From Rhizobium sp. Q54 (GTDB lineage: Bacteria; Pseudomonadota; Alphaproteobacteria; Rickettsiales; UBA1997): a stretch of DNA of 58,727 bases. Numbering within the stretch: the first letter of the stretch is position 1; every line of letters starts with the position of its first letter. The notes under the pieces are model-generated. The model had not been told where the DNA came from. It ran no database searches and saw nothing but the letters and a program-made list of their open reading frames with translations. The stretch lies in assembly GCA_945875865.1 (NCBI GenBank), contig CAMCMF010000005.1:1-58727 (forward strand). Direction: 5' to 3'. A program made the position numbers and the translations under genes. Below are positions 7,610 through 17,698 of the stretch, one piece after another.

Positions 7610-9445
7610 ATGACCAAAACACCACCTCTGCTCTCCGTTCGCGGCGCGACAATTTCTTTCGCCAAAAAAACACTTTTTGAAGATCTTGCTTTCAATATTT
7701 TTCCCCGTGATCGCATTTGCTTGATCGGAAAAAATGGTGTAGGAAAAACTACTTTGATGAATGTTATTTCTGGCGATTTTGATCTTGATTTGGGCGAGCG
7801 CTGGATTGCGCCGCAGTCGGTTTTGGGATATCTTACTCAAAGCGAAAAGTTGCCGAAAAATGTTTCGGTTTTTGATTTTATCATGTCGGGTTTGGCGATT
7901 GATGAGCATAAAAGTTATCTGGTCGACATCATTTGCGATCACTTAAAAATTGATAAAAATGCTTTCACGCAAAATCTTTCAGGGGGCCAAAAACGTCGCG
8001 TAAGTTTGGCGCGCGCTCTTGTTTTAGAGCCGGATATTTTGATGCTTGATGAGCCAACCAATCACCTCGATTTAGAAATTATCGAATGGCTGGAAAATTA
8101 TTTACAAAACTATCAAGGCGCGCTGTTGGTGATTTCGCACGATCGAAAATTTCTTGAAAAAGTTTCCAATAAAGTTTTTTGGTTGCGCGCCGGAAAATTA
8201 AAAGTGAATCAACAAGGCTACAAAAATTTCGACGAATGGTCGCAAAATATTATCGAACATGAAACGCGCGAATTGAGCAATCTCGAGAAAAAAGTTCAGC
8301 TCGAAAGCGGCTGGTTGCAAACTGGCGTGACTGGAAGGAGAAAAAGAAATATCGGTCGTTTGCATTATTTGAAAGATTTACGAGTGAAGTTAGAAGCGCA
8401 GCGACAGTTGGTTAAAAGCAATGCCAATCGCATGAATATTATCGCCCAAAAAATGTATGAGGATGCGCCACAGGTGATTTTGGCGTTGAATAATGTTAGC
8501 AAAGGTTTCGACGAATCGAAATTAATCGATAGGCTTTCGATGAAAATTCTGCGCGGCGAACGCATCGGAATTATCGGTCGCAATGGTTCGGGAAAATCGA
8601 CTTTGCTTAAAATGATTATTGGCGAAGAAAAAGCGGATTCGGGAACCGTAAAACCGGCGAAAGATATCAGCATTTCCTATTTCGATCAATCGCGCAGCGC
8701 CATTAAACCTACATCCTCGATCAAAGAAATTCTCTGCGATTCTGGATCAGATTACGTCAAACTCGCCGGCGGAAAAACCAAACATATTTGCGGCTATTTG
8801 CGCGATTTCATGTTCGATCCCAATGATCTCGAAACCTTGGCTGGCACACTTTCCGGCGGACAACAAAATCGTTTATTGCTCGCAAAAACTTTAGCTAATC
8901 CGGGAAATTTTATGATTCTCGACGAGCCAACAAATGATCTCGACATGGATAGCTTGGATATGCTTTCGGAATATTTGGAAAAGTATCAAGGCACGCTGGT
9001 AGTGGTTTCGCACGATCGCGATTTTTTGGATAACGTGGTGACGAGTATTTTATCTTTCGAAGGAAATGACGAAGTTCAAACTCACATTGGCGGTTATTCG
9101 GATTATCTAGAATATACGCAGAAACAATTGCCGACAAAAAATTCTGAAAAAATTCGTCAGACTTCCGCAATTGAAGAAGTGACTTTGGAAACGCAAAAAC
9201 CTCTCAAACAATTTTCTTTCAAACATAAAATCGAACTCGAAAAACTTCCGGCAAAAATTGAAAAGCTCGAAGAAAAAATTCGCGAATTAACTGAAGAATT
9301 AAGTGAAACTGAAGATCGTAACTCCGCTAATTTAGCACATATTTCGATGGAGATTGCTAAATATCAGAAGGATCTTGATGAGTCGGAAAATAGATGGCTG
9401 GAACTTGAGAATTTAAAACCCGTCTTAAAATTTTTTCCAAATTAG
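7610..9445 (+). CDS. uup: ABC-F family ATPase, Uup-like
   Basis: Soluble ABC-F protein with two ATPase domains and no membrane segments; the family acts on ribosomes, and Uup also affects DNA-junction stability. Seen: Walker A motifs GKNGVGKTT (near residue 40) and GRNGSGKST (near 325), signatures LSGGQKRRVSLARAL and LSGGQQNRLLLAK, both followed by LDEPTNxLD. An interdomain linker is present, and a C-terminal charged coiled coil (about 535-605) is typical of Uup rather than EttA. Length 611 fits Uup (about 635). The 169-bp upstream gap is shared with the divergent 844-residue gene. Assignment to Uup rather than another ABC-F subgroup rests on the coiled-coil tail. Confidence 0.85.
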   Translation: MTKTPPLLSVRGATISFAKKTLFEDLAFNIFPRDRICLIGKNGVGKTTLMNVISGDFDLDLGERWIAPQSVLGYLTQSEKLPKNVSVFDFIMSGLAIDEHKSYLVDIICDHLKIDKNAFTQNLSGGQKRRVSLARALVLEPDILMLDEPTNHLDLEIIEWLENYLQNYQGALLVISHDRKFLEKVSNKVFWLRAGKLKVNQQGYKNFDEWSQNIIEHETRELSNLEKKVQLESGWLQTGVTGRRKRNIGRLHYLKDLRVKLEAQRQLVKSNANRMNIIAQKMYEDAPQVILALNNVSKGFDESKLIDRLSMKILRGERIGIIGRNGSGKSTLLKMIIGEEKADSGTVKPAKDISISYFDQSRSAIKPTSSIKEILCDSGSDYVKLAGGKTKHICGYLRDFMFDPNDLETLAGTLSGGQQNRLLLAKTLANPGNFMILDEPTNDLDMDSLDMLSEYLEKYQGTLVVVSHDRDFLDNVVTSILSFEGNDEVQTHIGGYSDYLEYTQKQLPTKNSEKIRQTSAIEEVTLETQKPLKQFSFKHKIELEKLPAKIEKLEEKIRELTEELSETEDRNSANLAHISMEIAKYQKDLDESENRWLELENLKPVLKFFPN

Positions 9446-9505
9446 GCACAATTAGAATCATCTCTTGCGAGTTAGAAAATCGAAATTTAAAAAGACCAGC
9501 CCAAC

Positions 9506-9527
9506 CATGTTGTCGTTTAACAACATG
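9506..9527 (+). promoter_or_regulatory. Hairpin in the leader of the cold-shock gene
   Basis: CATGTTGT (9506-9513) pairs perfectly with ACAACATG (9520-9527) around a 6-nt loop, 28 bp before the csp start. There is no U-run, so it is not a clear uup terminator. It may be a leader structure of the cold-shock mRNA; this is inference. Confidence 0.35.
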
Positions 9528-9555
9528 TCTCTCTACAAACTAATAAGAAAATACA

Positions 9556-9762
9556 ATGGCTATCGGAATCGTAAAATGGTTTAATCCTACTAAAGGCTAC
9601 GGCTTTATCGCCCCAGAAGGCGGTGACAAAGACATCTTTGTTCACATCACAGCTCTTGAAAAAGCTGGCTTAAAAACTCTAAATGAAGGTCAGCGTGTTA
9701 GTTATGATCTAACTACCAGCAAAGGCAGAACCTCAGCAGACCAAATCAAATTACTTGATTAG
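9556..9762 (+). CDS. cspA: Cold-shock domain protein (CspA family)
   Basis: A 68-residue single cold-shock domain that binds single-stranded RNA/DNA and acts as an RNA chaperone. Seen: the start [13 protein letters not shown]1 (KGYGFI) near residue 14 and RNP2 (DIFVHI) near residue 26, with the usual SADQIKLLD end. Length is standard. It lies 110 bp after uup and is followed by a strong rho-independent terminator, so it probably forms its own transcript. The leader hairpin at 9506-9527 could take part in temperature control. Confidence 0.95.
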   Translation: MAIGIVKWFNPTKGYGFIAPEGGDKDIFVHITALEKAGLKTLNEGQRVSYDLTTSKGRTSADQIKLLD

Positions 9763-9794
9763 TTTTAGCTAATAAGTTTTAAGCAAACTAAACA

Positions 9795-9834
9795 AAAATA
9801 AGGCGGGAGAGTTTTGACTTTCCCGCCTTATTTT
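9795..9834 (+). terminator. Rho-independent terminator of the cold-shock gene
   Basis: Stem AAAATAAGGCGGGA (9795-9808) with TCCCGCCTTATTTT (9821-9834), a 12-nt loop, and a T-run continuing to 9837. It lies 33 bp after the csp stop. Confidence 0.9.
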
Positions 9835-9924
9835 TTTGCGCGTTATTTTTTTTGAAAGGTAAGCGTACTTAGAATTGCGAAAAATTCGACGAAAATTTTG
9901 ATTTGCAACAGCCTCATTATGGTT

Positions 9925-10293
9925 CTATCGAACCACTGAACAGGTCATGTAAAGCTTGGCTTGTGTTTCAACGATAAGAGCAAGAAAGATTTTGCTATTT
10001 TTAACATCCGCAGCACAAACATCTTTTTGTAAAAATAACTCAGTATTTTGAGACAATAAAACACACAGACCCAACTCCATCTTTTTTTTCATCTCCTCCA
10101 TATCCTTATTAATAAAATTCTGGGAAATTTCTTGAAGAGATTCCTGCGTTAAACAACCGATTGTAGATGATACCGTGATTTTGTGCGGCTCATCAAATTG
10201 TAGGGGCTCTTCGTTTAAATGAAAAAGATCTAAAGTGCTGAAAAGCCAAGTAATGACCGTTCCAACTAATATGCTGAGAATAATATCCTTCAT
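9925..10293 (-). CDS. Hypothetical membrane-anchored protein (122 aa)
   Basis: No family recognised. Seen: one N-terminal hydrophobic helix (residues 3-22) followed by a short acidic linker, then an amphipathic, Glu/Lys-rich stretch (residues 55-75) and three later cysteines. The topology suggests a single-pass inner-membrane protein with a soluble domain. The start lies 22 bp after the ppdK stop in the same direction, so it may be the last gene of that operon. Between its end and the csp terminator lies about 90 bp holding a fragment with GGTAAGCGTA, a motif also at the centre of the family C repeat. Confidence 0.55.
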   Translation of the reverse strand: MKDIILSILVGTVITWLFSTLDLFHLNEEPLQFDEPHKITVSSTIGCLTQESLQEISQNFINKDMEEMKKKMELGLCVLLSQNTELFLQKDVCAADVKNSKIFLALIVETQAKLYMTCSVVR

Positions 10294-10315
10294 GATGATT
10301 AGGCTGCATTGCTTT

Positions 10316-12973
10316 TTACAATGCCGCTCTAGCTGCTGCTAATCTTGCGATTGGAACTCGGTAAGGCGAGCAAGAAACATAATTCAAACCTGCGTGATGA
10401 CAGAACTCAATTGATGCGGGATTTCCACCATGTTCGCCACAGATTCCGAGTTTGATGTCTTTTCTAACTGACTTACCTTTTGCAGTAGCAATTTTTATTA
10501 ATTCACCAACACCTTCTTGATCTAGCTCGGCAAATGGATCTTTTTCGAAGATTCCGGCTTTTTGGTAGTGACCTAGAAAGCTTGCAGAATCATCGCGAGA
10601 TAATCCAAAAGTTGTTTGGGTTAAATCATTTGTTCCGAAGCTGAAAAATTCTGCCTCAAGAGCAATTTGATCAGCGATCAATGCGGCTCTAGGAAGCTCG
10701 ATCATCGTGCCCACCATATATTGCAGATTTTGACCTTGTTCTTTTTCAACTTCTTTCTCAACGCGAATCACTAATTCGCGCATGATTTGAATTTCTTTTC
10801 GAGTCGCAACTAAAGGAATCATCACTTCCAAAAGCACGTCTTTTCCAGTTTCTTTTTTTACAATTGAAGCAGCTTCAAAAATCGCCCTCGCCTGCATTTC
10901 ATAAATTTCCGGATAAGAAATTCCGAGACGACAACCGCGATGTCCTAACATCGGATTTTGCTCTTTAAGTTGTGAAGTACGATATTTTACGTAATCAATT
11001 TCAACGGCGGCAACTTTTGCAACTTCGGCAATTTCTTCTTCCTTATGCGGTAAAAATTCGTGAAGTGGCGGATCAAGCAAACGAATCGTCACTGGCAATC
11101 CCGCCATGATTTTAAAGATCGAGACAAAATCGGCGCGTTGCATCGGTAGTAATTTTGCCAGCGCTTTTTTTCTACCTTCAAGATTGTCAGCCAAAATCAT
11201 TTGGCGAACCGAAATGATGCGATCTTCACTGAAGAACATATGTTCAGTTCTGCACAGACCAATTCCCTCACAACCGAAATCGCGCGCTACTTGGCAATCG
11301 AGTGGAGTTTCAGCATTTGTTCTAACTTTTAGCACACGAACTTCATCCGCCCATTTCATGATGGTTTGAAAATCGTCGGAAAGATTTGGTTTTAGAGTTG
11401 GTACTAAACCTAAAATTACATCACCGGTTGAGCCGTTGATAGTGATGGTTTCGCCCTCTTTCACTTTCACGCCGCCTGCGGTGAAGAAGCCTCCTTTGTG
11501 ATCAACATGAAGACCAGAAGCGCCGGAAACGCAAGGTGTTCCCATGCCACGAGCCACAACGGCTGCGTGTGAAGTCATGCCACCGCGCGCGGTTAAAATT
11601 CCTTGCGAAACATGCATGCCTTTGATGTCTTCTGGACTAGTTTCGACACGAACTAAAATTACTTTTTCGCCATTAGTTGCTTTTTTTTCTGCTTCAGCGG
11701 AAGAAAAAACTACAATGCCAGAAGCGGCACCAGGAGAAGCTGGAAGACCTTTGGCAATAATTTGAACTTTAGCTTTTGGATCGAGAGTTGGATGTAAAAG
11801 TTGATCTAAACTTGCGGGATCGATGCGACGCAAAGCATCTTTTTTATCGATCAATTTTTCATTGACCATATCAACAGCAATTTTTACTGCAGCATGCGCC
11901 GTGCGTTTACCATTGCGGGTTTGTAGCATCCACAGCTTTTTATTTTGCACGGTGAATTCGATATCTTGCATATCGCGATAATGAGTTTCCAGCTTCTGAT
12001 AAATTTTTACCAATTCAGAAAAAACTTCCGGCATGGTTTCTTCCATTGAAGGAAGTTTTGAACCAAGTTGTTCTTTACCAGAAATTGTGATTGATTGAGG
12101 CGTGCGAATTCCGGCAACAACATCTTCGCCTTGCGCATTGATTAAATATTCGCCGTAAAGTTCTTTAGTGCCATTTGAAGGATTTCTAGTGAAGGCAACT
12201 CCGGTTGCAGAAGTTTCTCCCATATTTCCGAAGACCATTGACTGCACGTTTACTGCCGTTCCCCAGCTGGCAGGAATGTCATTTAATTCGCGATAAGTGA
12301 TGGCGCGATTATTCATCCATGAAGCGAAAACAGCTTCAATTGCGCCCCAAAGTTGCTCGTGAACATTTTGTGGAAAATCTTTTTTATATTCTCTTTTGAC
12401 TTCAGCTTTGTAGAGCAAAACTAAATCTTCGAGATCTTCGGCGGTGAGATCAGTGTCAGCGCTGGCGCCAACTTCCTGTTTTTTCTCATCCAAAATTACT
12501 TCGAAATTATGGTGATCAACTTCCAAAACTACGTTGGAATACATTTGAATGAAGCGACGGTAAGAGTCGAAAGCGAAGCGTTTATTGGCAGAATTTGTGG
12601 CGAGACCTTGAACAGTTTTGTCATTCAATCCCAAATTCAAAACGGTGTCCATCATTCCCGGCATTGAGGCGCGAGCACCAGAACGTACGGAAAAAAGTAG
12701 CGGATTTGTTTCATCGCCAAAATTAGCACCGATTTTTTCTTCGATAATTTTAAGCGCCGCTTCAACTTCTTTTTTTAATGCGTCAGGAAATTTTTTTTCG
12801 TTTTTGTAATAAACGTCACAAACTTCAGTTGTGATGGTAAAACCAGGAGGAACAGGCAAGCCCATTTTTGACATCTCAGCCAAATTCGCGCCTTTTCCAC
12901 CAAGTAGATTTTTCATCGAAGCATCGCCTTCAGATTTTCCGTCACCGAAAGAATAAACAAATTTTTCCGTCAT
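10316..12973 (-). CDS. ppdK: Pyruvate, phosphate dikinase
   Basis: Interconverts pyruvate + ATP + Pi and PEP + AMP + PPi, linking glycolysis and gluconeogenesis. Seen: 885 residues (family about 870-900). The N-terminal ATP-binding domain contains GGKGANLAEM and SVRSGARASMPGMMDT, the phosphohistidine loop is GGMTSHAAVVARG near residue 460, and the C-terminal PEP/pyruvate TIM barrel includes the LGICGEHGG motif. All key motifs are intact. The gene encoding its likely bifunctional regulator is also in the window (42102-42962). It lies 17 bp downstream of an amino-acid permease gene in the same direction and is probably part of that operon. Confidence 0.97.
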   Translation of the reverse strand: MTEKFVYSFGDGKSEGDASMKNLLGGKGANLAEMSKMGLPVPPGFTITTEVCDVYYKNEKKFPDALKKEVEAALKIIEEKIGANFGDETNPLLFSVRSGARASMPGMMDTVLNLGLNDKTVQGLATNSANKRFAFDSYRRFIQMYSNVVLEVDHHNFEVILDEKKQEVGASADTDLTAEDLEDLVLLYKAEVKREYKKDFPQNVHEQLWGAIEAVFASWMNNRAITYRELNDIPASWGTAVNVQSMVFGNMGETSATGVAFTRNPSNGTKELYGEYLINAQGEDVVAGIRTPQSITISGKEQLGSKLPSMEETMPEVFSELVKIYQKLETHYRDMQDIEFTVQNKKLWMLQTRNGKRTAHAAVKIAVDMVNEKLIDKKDALRRIDPASLDQLLHPTLDPKAKVQIIAKGLPASPGAASGIVVFSSAEAEKKATNGEKVILVRVETSPEDIKGMHVSQGILTARGGMTSHAAVVARGMGTPCVSGASGLHVDHKGGFFTAGGVKVKEGETITINGSTGDVILGLVPTLKPNLSDDFQTIMKWADEVRVLKVRTNAETPLDCQVARDFGCEGIGLCRTEHMFFSEDRIISVRQMILADNLEGRKKALAKLLPMQRADFVSIFKIMAGLPVTIRLLDPPLHEFLPHKEEEIAEVAKVAAVEIDYVKYRTSQLKEQNPMLGHRGCRLGISYPEIYEMQARAIFEAASIVKKETGKDVLLEVMIPLVATRKEIQIMRELVIRVEKEVEKEQGQNLQYMVGTMIELPRAALIADQIALEAEFFSFGTNDLTQTTFGLSRDDSASFLGHYQKAGIFEKDPFAELDQEGVGELIKIATAKGKSVRKDIKLGICGEHGGNPASIEFCHHAGLNYVSCSPYRVPIARLAAARAAL

Positions 12974-12990
12974 TTTTAGATAATTAAAAG

Positions 12991-14376
12991 TTATTTAGAA
13001 TTGTTGTTAAGCGGGCTTTTGCGATAGCCGTAGCAGAAATAAACTAATAATCCTGTGATGGTCCAGAGCAGAAACCAAAAGCCGTTTCTTGGTAGTAAGG
13101 TGTAAATTAGATAGCCGCAGCTCAACACAGAAAGTGGCATAACGATGTTAATTGCTGGACATCTGAAAGGACGCTTAATCGTTGGCTCAGTGCGGCGCAA
13201 AACAAAAACTCCGATCGATACAATCATGAAAGAGAAAAGTGTTCCGATGCAAGTAAGTGAGCTGAGAAGTTCGAGAGGAACTAAGCCCGCAACCAACATT
13301 GCAACGACTGAAGTTAGTACGACGCTAAAACTTGGAGTGTGAAATTTTTTATGCATTTTGCTGAAAACCGCCGGGATTAAACCGTCGCGCGACATCACAA
13401 AAAAGATGCGCGATTGTCCGTAAATTAAAATCAATAAAACTGAAGTGATGCCGGCTAGAGCGCCAGTTGCGATTAAAGCCGAGCTGATGTTGCTGCCATT
13501 TTCACGAAGCGCGCGAGCTAGAGGTTCAGGATTGTTGAGAGTTGAGTAATCAGCGATTCCCGTCAGAACTAGTGCCACAGAAACATAAACTATCATGCAG
13601 ACTACCAGCGAGCCGATGATGCCGTAAGGCAAATCGCGTCCGGGATTTTTACATTCCTCCGCCGCAGTTGCTACCGCATCAAAACCGATATAGGCGTTGA
13701 AGACAATCGCCGCTCCAACCATCACGCCGGAAAAACCAAATGGCATAAAATCTTCCCAACGAGATGTTTGAACCATCGGTGCGGCGATGATTAAAAAAAT
13801 CAAAATTACGGTTAATTTTATTCCAACTAAAATGCGATTTAACATCACGCTTTCCTTGGTTCCGCGATAAACTAAAACACCGATGAAGAGAAGAATACAC
13901 ATCGCTGGAACATTGATGATTCCACCATCACTTGGCGATTTTGTAAAATGTTCGGGAACGATATAACCAACAGATTTGAGGATGCCGACAATATAGCCCG
14001 ACCAACCAGAAGCAACAACCGAGGCGCCAATTCCATATTCTAGAATTAATCCCCAACCCACAACCCAAGCTAAAAATTCGCCCATTAGCGCGTAGGAATA
14101 AGTGTAAGCGCTGCCAGAAACTGGAACCATCGCAGCGAACTCGGCGTAGGTTAAGGCGGCAAAAATACAAACGAGAAATGCGATCAAATAAGAAAGGGAA
14201 ACTGCTGGCCCAGAATATTTTGCCGCGACAATTCCGGTAATAACAAAAACACCCATGCCAATCGCGCATCCAACACCAATCATGATCAAATCAAAAACTC
14301 CTAAAGTTTTTGAAAGAGGATTTTTTTTGGCATTAGCAATAATCTCATCAACGCTTTTTTTGCGGAAAATTTTCAT
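12991..14376 (-). CDS. APC-family amino-acid permease (copy 2)
   Basis: Inner-membrane amino-acid/cation transporter of the APC superfamily, cationic amino-acid transporter type. Seen: 461 residues, about 12 hydrophobic helices, the N-terminal LGVFDLIMIGVGCAIGMGVF helix with the glycine-rich substrate loop, and the conserved FxAYxGFDAVATAAEECKNPGRDLP block. It is a clear paralogue of the adjacent 14409-15794 gene (same length, colinear motifs), so a tandem duplication is likely. It lies between that paralogue and ppdK with short gaps. The substrate cannot be assigned. The C-terminal tail is polar and short. Confidence 0.9.
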   Translation of the reverse strand: MKIFRKKSVDEIIANAKKNPLSKTLGVFDLIMIGVGCAIGMGVFVITGIVAAKYSGPAVSLSYLIAFLVCIFAALTYAEFAAMVPVSGSAYTYSYALMGEFLAWVVGWGLILEYGIGASVVASGWSGYIVGILKSVGYIVPEHFTKSPSDGGIINVPAMCILLFIGVLVYRGTKESVMLNRILVGIKLTVILIFLIIAAPMVQTSRWEDFMPFGFSGVMVGAAIVFNAYIGFDAVATAAEECKNPGRDLPYGIIGSLVVCMIVYVSVALVLTGIADYSTLNNPEPLARALRENGSNISSALIATGALAGITSVLLILIYGQSRIFFVMSRDGLIPAVFSKMHKKFHTPSFSVVLTSVVAMLVAGLVPLELLSSLTCIGTLFSFMIVSIGVFVLRRTEPTIKRPFRCPAINIVMPLSVLSCGYLIYTLLPRNGFWFLLWTITGLLVYFCYGYRKSPLNNNSK

Positions 14377-14408
14377 GAATAATGGAATTGTTAGGAGATG
14401 ATTTTCAG

Positions 14409-15794
14409 CTACTTTTCTATGTTCAAATTACTTCTCTTGCGACTGTATAAAAAGTAAAATAACAGACCAAATCCAAACCAGATTAATGCTGGTTTGCCAG
14501 TTTCTTGCAACAAAGTATAAATCAAATATCCGCAACTAATTATCGCAAAAGGCGCGACAATAAAAAGCCATGGACATCTAAAGCTTCTGTGAAGATCGGC
14601 TCTAGTAAAGCGCAAAACCAAAACTCCAATCGAAACGATGAGGAAGGCGAATAAAGTTCCTAAGCTACTCAGCTGACCCATAATTCTTATCGGAGTAAAT
14701 CCTGCAATCAGCGAAACTACCAAAATTACAAAAAGGCAACTGAGGTGGGGAGTTCCATGCTTTTCATGAACCTTGCTGAAAAAATTTGGAATCAGACCGT
14801 CGCGCGACATCACAAAAAAGATTCGCGATTGGCTATACATCATCACCAACAAAACTGTTACCATGCCAATAAGGGCGCCGGCTCCAATTAAAGCCGAACC
14901 GACATTGCTGCCATTTTCACGCAATGCACGAGCCATCGGCTCAGGATTATCTAGCGTGCTGTAATGCGAGATTCCCGTTAATGCGAGAGAGATAAGGATA
15001 TAAACCGAAGCACAAATTAACAGTCCAACGATGATACCAATTGGCATATCTCTTTTAGGATTTTTACATTCCTCAACTGCGGTGGCTAAAGAATCAAAAC
15101 CAGTATAAGCAAAAAATATTGTTGCTGAGCCAAGCAAAACGCCATGCCATCCGAAGGGCATAAATTCTGCGTAATTTTCCATTTTGATATGAGGAGCCGC
15201 AACTAGTAAAAATATCGTGATGATAACGAGTTTTATACCGACTAAAATTCTATTCGCCATCGCGCTTTCTTTGGTGCCACGATAAAGCAACGCTCCCACA
15301 AATAAGACGATTAAAATTGCCGGAAGATTTATTATTCCACCTTCAACTGGAACTGTGGTTATAGCTTGCGGAAGATTGACTCCACCCTGCTTGAGCATTC
15401 CGACAAAATAGCCTGACCATCCCGCGGCAACTGTTGATGCAACCACCGTATATTCTAAAACTAAACCGCAAGCCACTAACCAAGCGACAGATTCGCCAAG
15501 CGAAACGTAGGAATAAGTGTAGGCGCTACCTGATGCAGGAACTACTGAAGCAAATTCGGCATAAGCAAGGCCGGCACACACGCAAACTACAGCGGCTAAA
15601 AGACAGGAAATCGCAACAGCTGGACCAGCATGTCTAGCGGCAACTAAGCCCGCTAACACAAAAATTCCAACTCCAATTGCACCGCCAACTCCAAGTAAAA
15701 CTAAATCAAGAGCACCTAAAGTTTTTTTAAGTGATTTGTTTTTTACAGACTCCAACACAGCTTCAACACTTTTAGTTCGAAATAGTGATTTCAT
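14409..15794 (-). CDS. APC-family amino-acid permease (copy 1)
   Basis: Paralogue of the neighbouring 12991-14376 permease, also 461 residues. Seen: LGALDLVLLGVGGAIGVGIF in helix 1, GFDSLATAVEECKNPKRDMP in the middle, and the shared SQSRIFFVMSRDGLIPNFFSKVH loop. The two differ most in the second periplasmic loop and the last helices, so substrate preferences may have diverged. It starts 15 bp after the pilT stop in the same direction, an unrelated neighbour that suggests a loose operon. Amino-acid import fits a host-dependent or heterotrophic lifestyle; specificity is unknown. Confidence 0.9.
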   Translation of the reverse strand: MKSLFRTKSVEAVLESVKNKSLKKTLGALDLVLLGVGGAIGVGIFVLAGLVAARHAGPAVAISCLLAAVVCVCAGLAYAEFASVVPASGSAYTYSYVSLGESVAWLVACGLVLEYTVVASTVAAGWSGYFVGMLKQGGVNLPQAITTVPVEGGIINLPAILIVLFVGALLYRGTKESAMANRILVGIKLVIITIFLLVAAPHIKMENYAEFMPFGWHGVLLGSATIFFAYTGFDSLATAVEECKNPKRDMPIGIIVGLLICASVYILISLALTGISHYSTLDNPEPMARALRENGSNVGSALIGAGALIGMVTVLLVMMYSQSRIFFVMSRDGLIPNFFSKVHEKHGTPHLSCLFVILVVSLIAGFTPIRIMGQLSSLGTLFAFLIVSIGVLVLRFTRADLHRSFRCPWLFIVAPFAIISCGYLIYTLLQETGKPALIWFGFGLLFYFLYSRKRSNLNIEK

Positions 15795-15809
15795 AAAAAT
15801 TATTCAAAA

Positions 15810-16838
15810 TTATTCGTTATAGTCCAAAGCTTCTTGGGTAGTTTCCTTGGAAATGAACCCTTTATTTAACAACTCGTTAACCGAATTTCTCATGAGGCAC
15901 ATGCCACTCTTTTTGCCGAGCTCAATGATGGAGTTAATTTGTGGAATTTTATCTTCGCGAATTAAATTTCGTATCGATGGATTAACAATCATGACCTCGT
16001 AGGCAGCACATCTTCCACCACCAGTTTTTTTCAAAAGTAGTTGCGAAATTATCGCTTTGATCGAACCGGAAAGCATAGTGCGCGCAACCTCCTTATCTTG
16101 CGGAGGAAATGCGTCAATTATTCTGTTGATGGTTTGAGCTGCAGAAGAAGTGTGTAGAGTTGCGAGAACCAAGTGACCAGTCTCTGCGGCGGTTAATGCC
16201 AGACGAATGGTTTCAAGATCGCGCAATTCACCAACTAAAATTACGTCAGGATCTTCACGTAAAGCACTTTTTAACGCAGCGGCAAAAGAGAGAGTATTTT
16301 TACCAACTTCGCGCTGATTAATTAGAGATTTTTTATTTTTATGTATGAATTCAACTGGATCTTCGATGGTAATAATATGGGCAGAACAAGTTTCATTAAT
16401 GTGATCAAGAATCGCTGACAAGGTAGTTGATTTTCCACTACCAGTTGGACCAACAACCAGAACCAAGCCTTTGCCACAAGTTGCCAAAGAGTACAGGATT
16501 TCAGGCGCATGAAGCGCTGCGAGACTTTTTATATCGGCAGGGATTTCACGAAAGACCGCAGCTGGACCGTAAATATTGTGAAAAGCGTTAACCCGAAAAC
16601 GCATATCTTTAGCAATTTGCACCGAAAAATCAATTTCCAAACTATTTTCATAAACTTTTTTTTGATCCTCGCTCATGATAGATGTAATCATAGTCGCGAC
16701 TTGTGCAGCAGTGAGTGCTGGAGTATTTGGAATCGCCATTATTTCACCATCAACTCGCAACATGGGGAACGATCCAGTTGAAATATGAAGATCAGAAGAG
16801 CCGCGCTTTTTCGCGTAAGAAAGAATTTTTTCGATCAT
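15810..16838 (-). CDS. pilT: Type IV pilus retraction ATPase PilT
   Basis: Hexameric cytoplasmic ATPase that powers type IV pilus retraction and twitching. Seen: 342 residues, SSDLHIS near residue 14, Walker A GPTGSGKST (130-138), the Asp box IITIEDPVEF, Walker B-type DVILVGELRD, and the His box AETGHLVLATLHTSSA. The C-terminal AYEVMIVNPSIRNLIRE helix is typical of PilT rather than PilB or VirB11. It overlaps the upstream TPR gene by 4 nt (ATGA), implying coupling. No other pilus assembly gene is adjacent, but a prepilin-like gene lies at 36307-37245. Confidence 0.92.
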   Translation of the reverse strand: MIEKILSYAKKRGSSDLHISTGSFPMLRVDGEIMAIPNTPALTAAQVATMITSIMSEDQKKVYENSLEIDFSVQIAKDMRFRVNAFHNIYGPAAVFREIPADIKSLAALHAPEILYSLATCGKGLVLVVGPTGSGKSTTLSAILDHINETCSAHIITIEDPVEFIHKNKKSLINQREVGKNTLSFAAALKSALREDPDVILVGELRDLETIRLALTAAETGHLVLATLHTSSAAQTINRIIDAFPPQDKEVARTMLSGSIKAIISQLLLKKTGGGRCAAYEVMIVNPSIRNLIREDKIPQINSIIELGKKSGMCLMRNSVNELLNKGFISKETTQEALDYNE

Positions 16839-17698
16839 AATTTCTGCCTGATAAATTCGATGCGTTTTTTGATCTGATCAAGTGGAATTGTTTGATCATC
16901 CGACGCATTTCTAAGTATTTTTGAATAGAGATCTATCGCTTTTTCATAATTAGCATTTTTATCATAAGTCACCGCTAAATTATACTGATAATCGATGCGA
17001 CTTGAATCGATAATTACCGCCCTTTCAAACAAGGAAATTGCCTGAGGATAATTGTCCATTTTGTCGTAAGCATTTGCTGCAGAAGCAAGAATTGTAGCTG
17101 ATTTTGGATTTTGAGTAGAGAGGCGCGAGATCAAATAAATAGCGTTACGCGGAGATTCTTCGGTGAGTATTACTAATAAATTTCCGATGATAGCTTCTTG
17201 ATTTTCGATGTCGGATTTTAGCAGTTGGTAATAAAGAGATTTCGCTTGGTCAAATTGTCCAACTCTTTGATAAACAGTAGCCAGAGCAAACTTGATGTGA
17301 TTATCCGCCGGTTCTTTTGCCAACACTTGTTTGTAGAGCTCTATTGCAACTTCATATTGCTCAATCAACGCCGCATTATAGGCCAATTTTTCTTTTTGCC
17401 TTAAATCAAAACTTCCAATATTTTCATCATTAACAACTATGTCGACAGAGGATAAATTTTCACTTTTATTAAAGTCGCTAGATTTGATGCTAAAACTACT
17501 TTTCTTTTTTGAATTATCGCTTTGATAAAAGTCGATTTTTTGGCGGGATTCCTTGTCAAAAATTAAGCTTTTTTCTATCTCCTTAAAGATTTCTGTGGTA
17601 GAGATTGCAGCATCTTGCGCATAGGAAAAACCTGAGGAAAAAACCGCAAAAAAAACTGCGAGCTTCTTCAATGAATTTGTAAGAAAATCATTCTGCAT
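16835..17698 (-). CDS. Exported TPR-repeat protein
   Basis: A 287-residue periplasmic or envelope protein. Seen: an N-terminal signal peptide ([18 protein letters not shown], cleavage near residue 28), a polar Ser/Lys-rich spacer to about residue 95, then at least four tetratricopeptide units (for example [20 protein letters not shown] and [20 protein letters not shown]). TPR proteins are protein-binding scaffolds. The gene overlaps mnmG by 11 nt and pilT by 4 nt, so it is expressed with pilT and may play a PilF/PilW-like role in pilus assembly; this is inference from context. No lipobox is seen, unlike classic PilF. Confidence 0.75.
   Translation of the reverse strand: MQNDFLTNSLKKLAVFFAVFSSGFSYAQDAAISTTEIFKEIEKSLIFDKESRQKIDFYQSDNSKKKSSFSIKSSDFNKSENLSSVDIVVNDENIGSFDLRQKEKLAYNAALIEQYEVAIELYKQVLAKEPADNHIKFALATVYQRVGQFDQAKSLYYQLLKSDIENQEAIIGNLLVILTEESPRNAIYLISRLSTQNPKSATILASAANAYDKMDNYPQAISLFERAVIIDSSRIDYQYNLAVTYDKNANYEKAIDLYSKILRNASDDQTIPLDQIKKRIEFIRQKL

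Noticed and set aside
9842-9924. Small RNA between csp and the 122-residue gene
   Set aside because: Only a fragment with GGTAAGCGTA resembling repeat centres is seen; no promoter-terminator pair supports a separate RNA.
15810-16838. VirB11 or DotB ATPase instead of PilT
   Set aside because: The SSDLHIS start, AIxxxxREIP linker and AYEVMIVNP tail are PilT features, and no secretion ATPase partners adjoin it.
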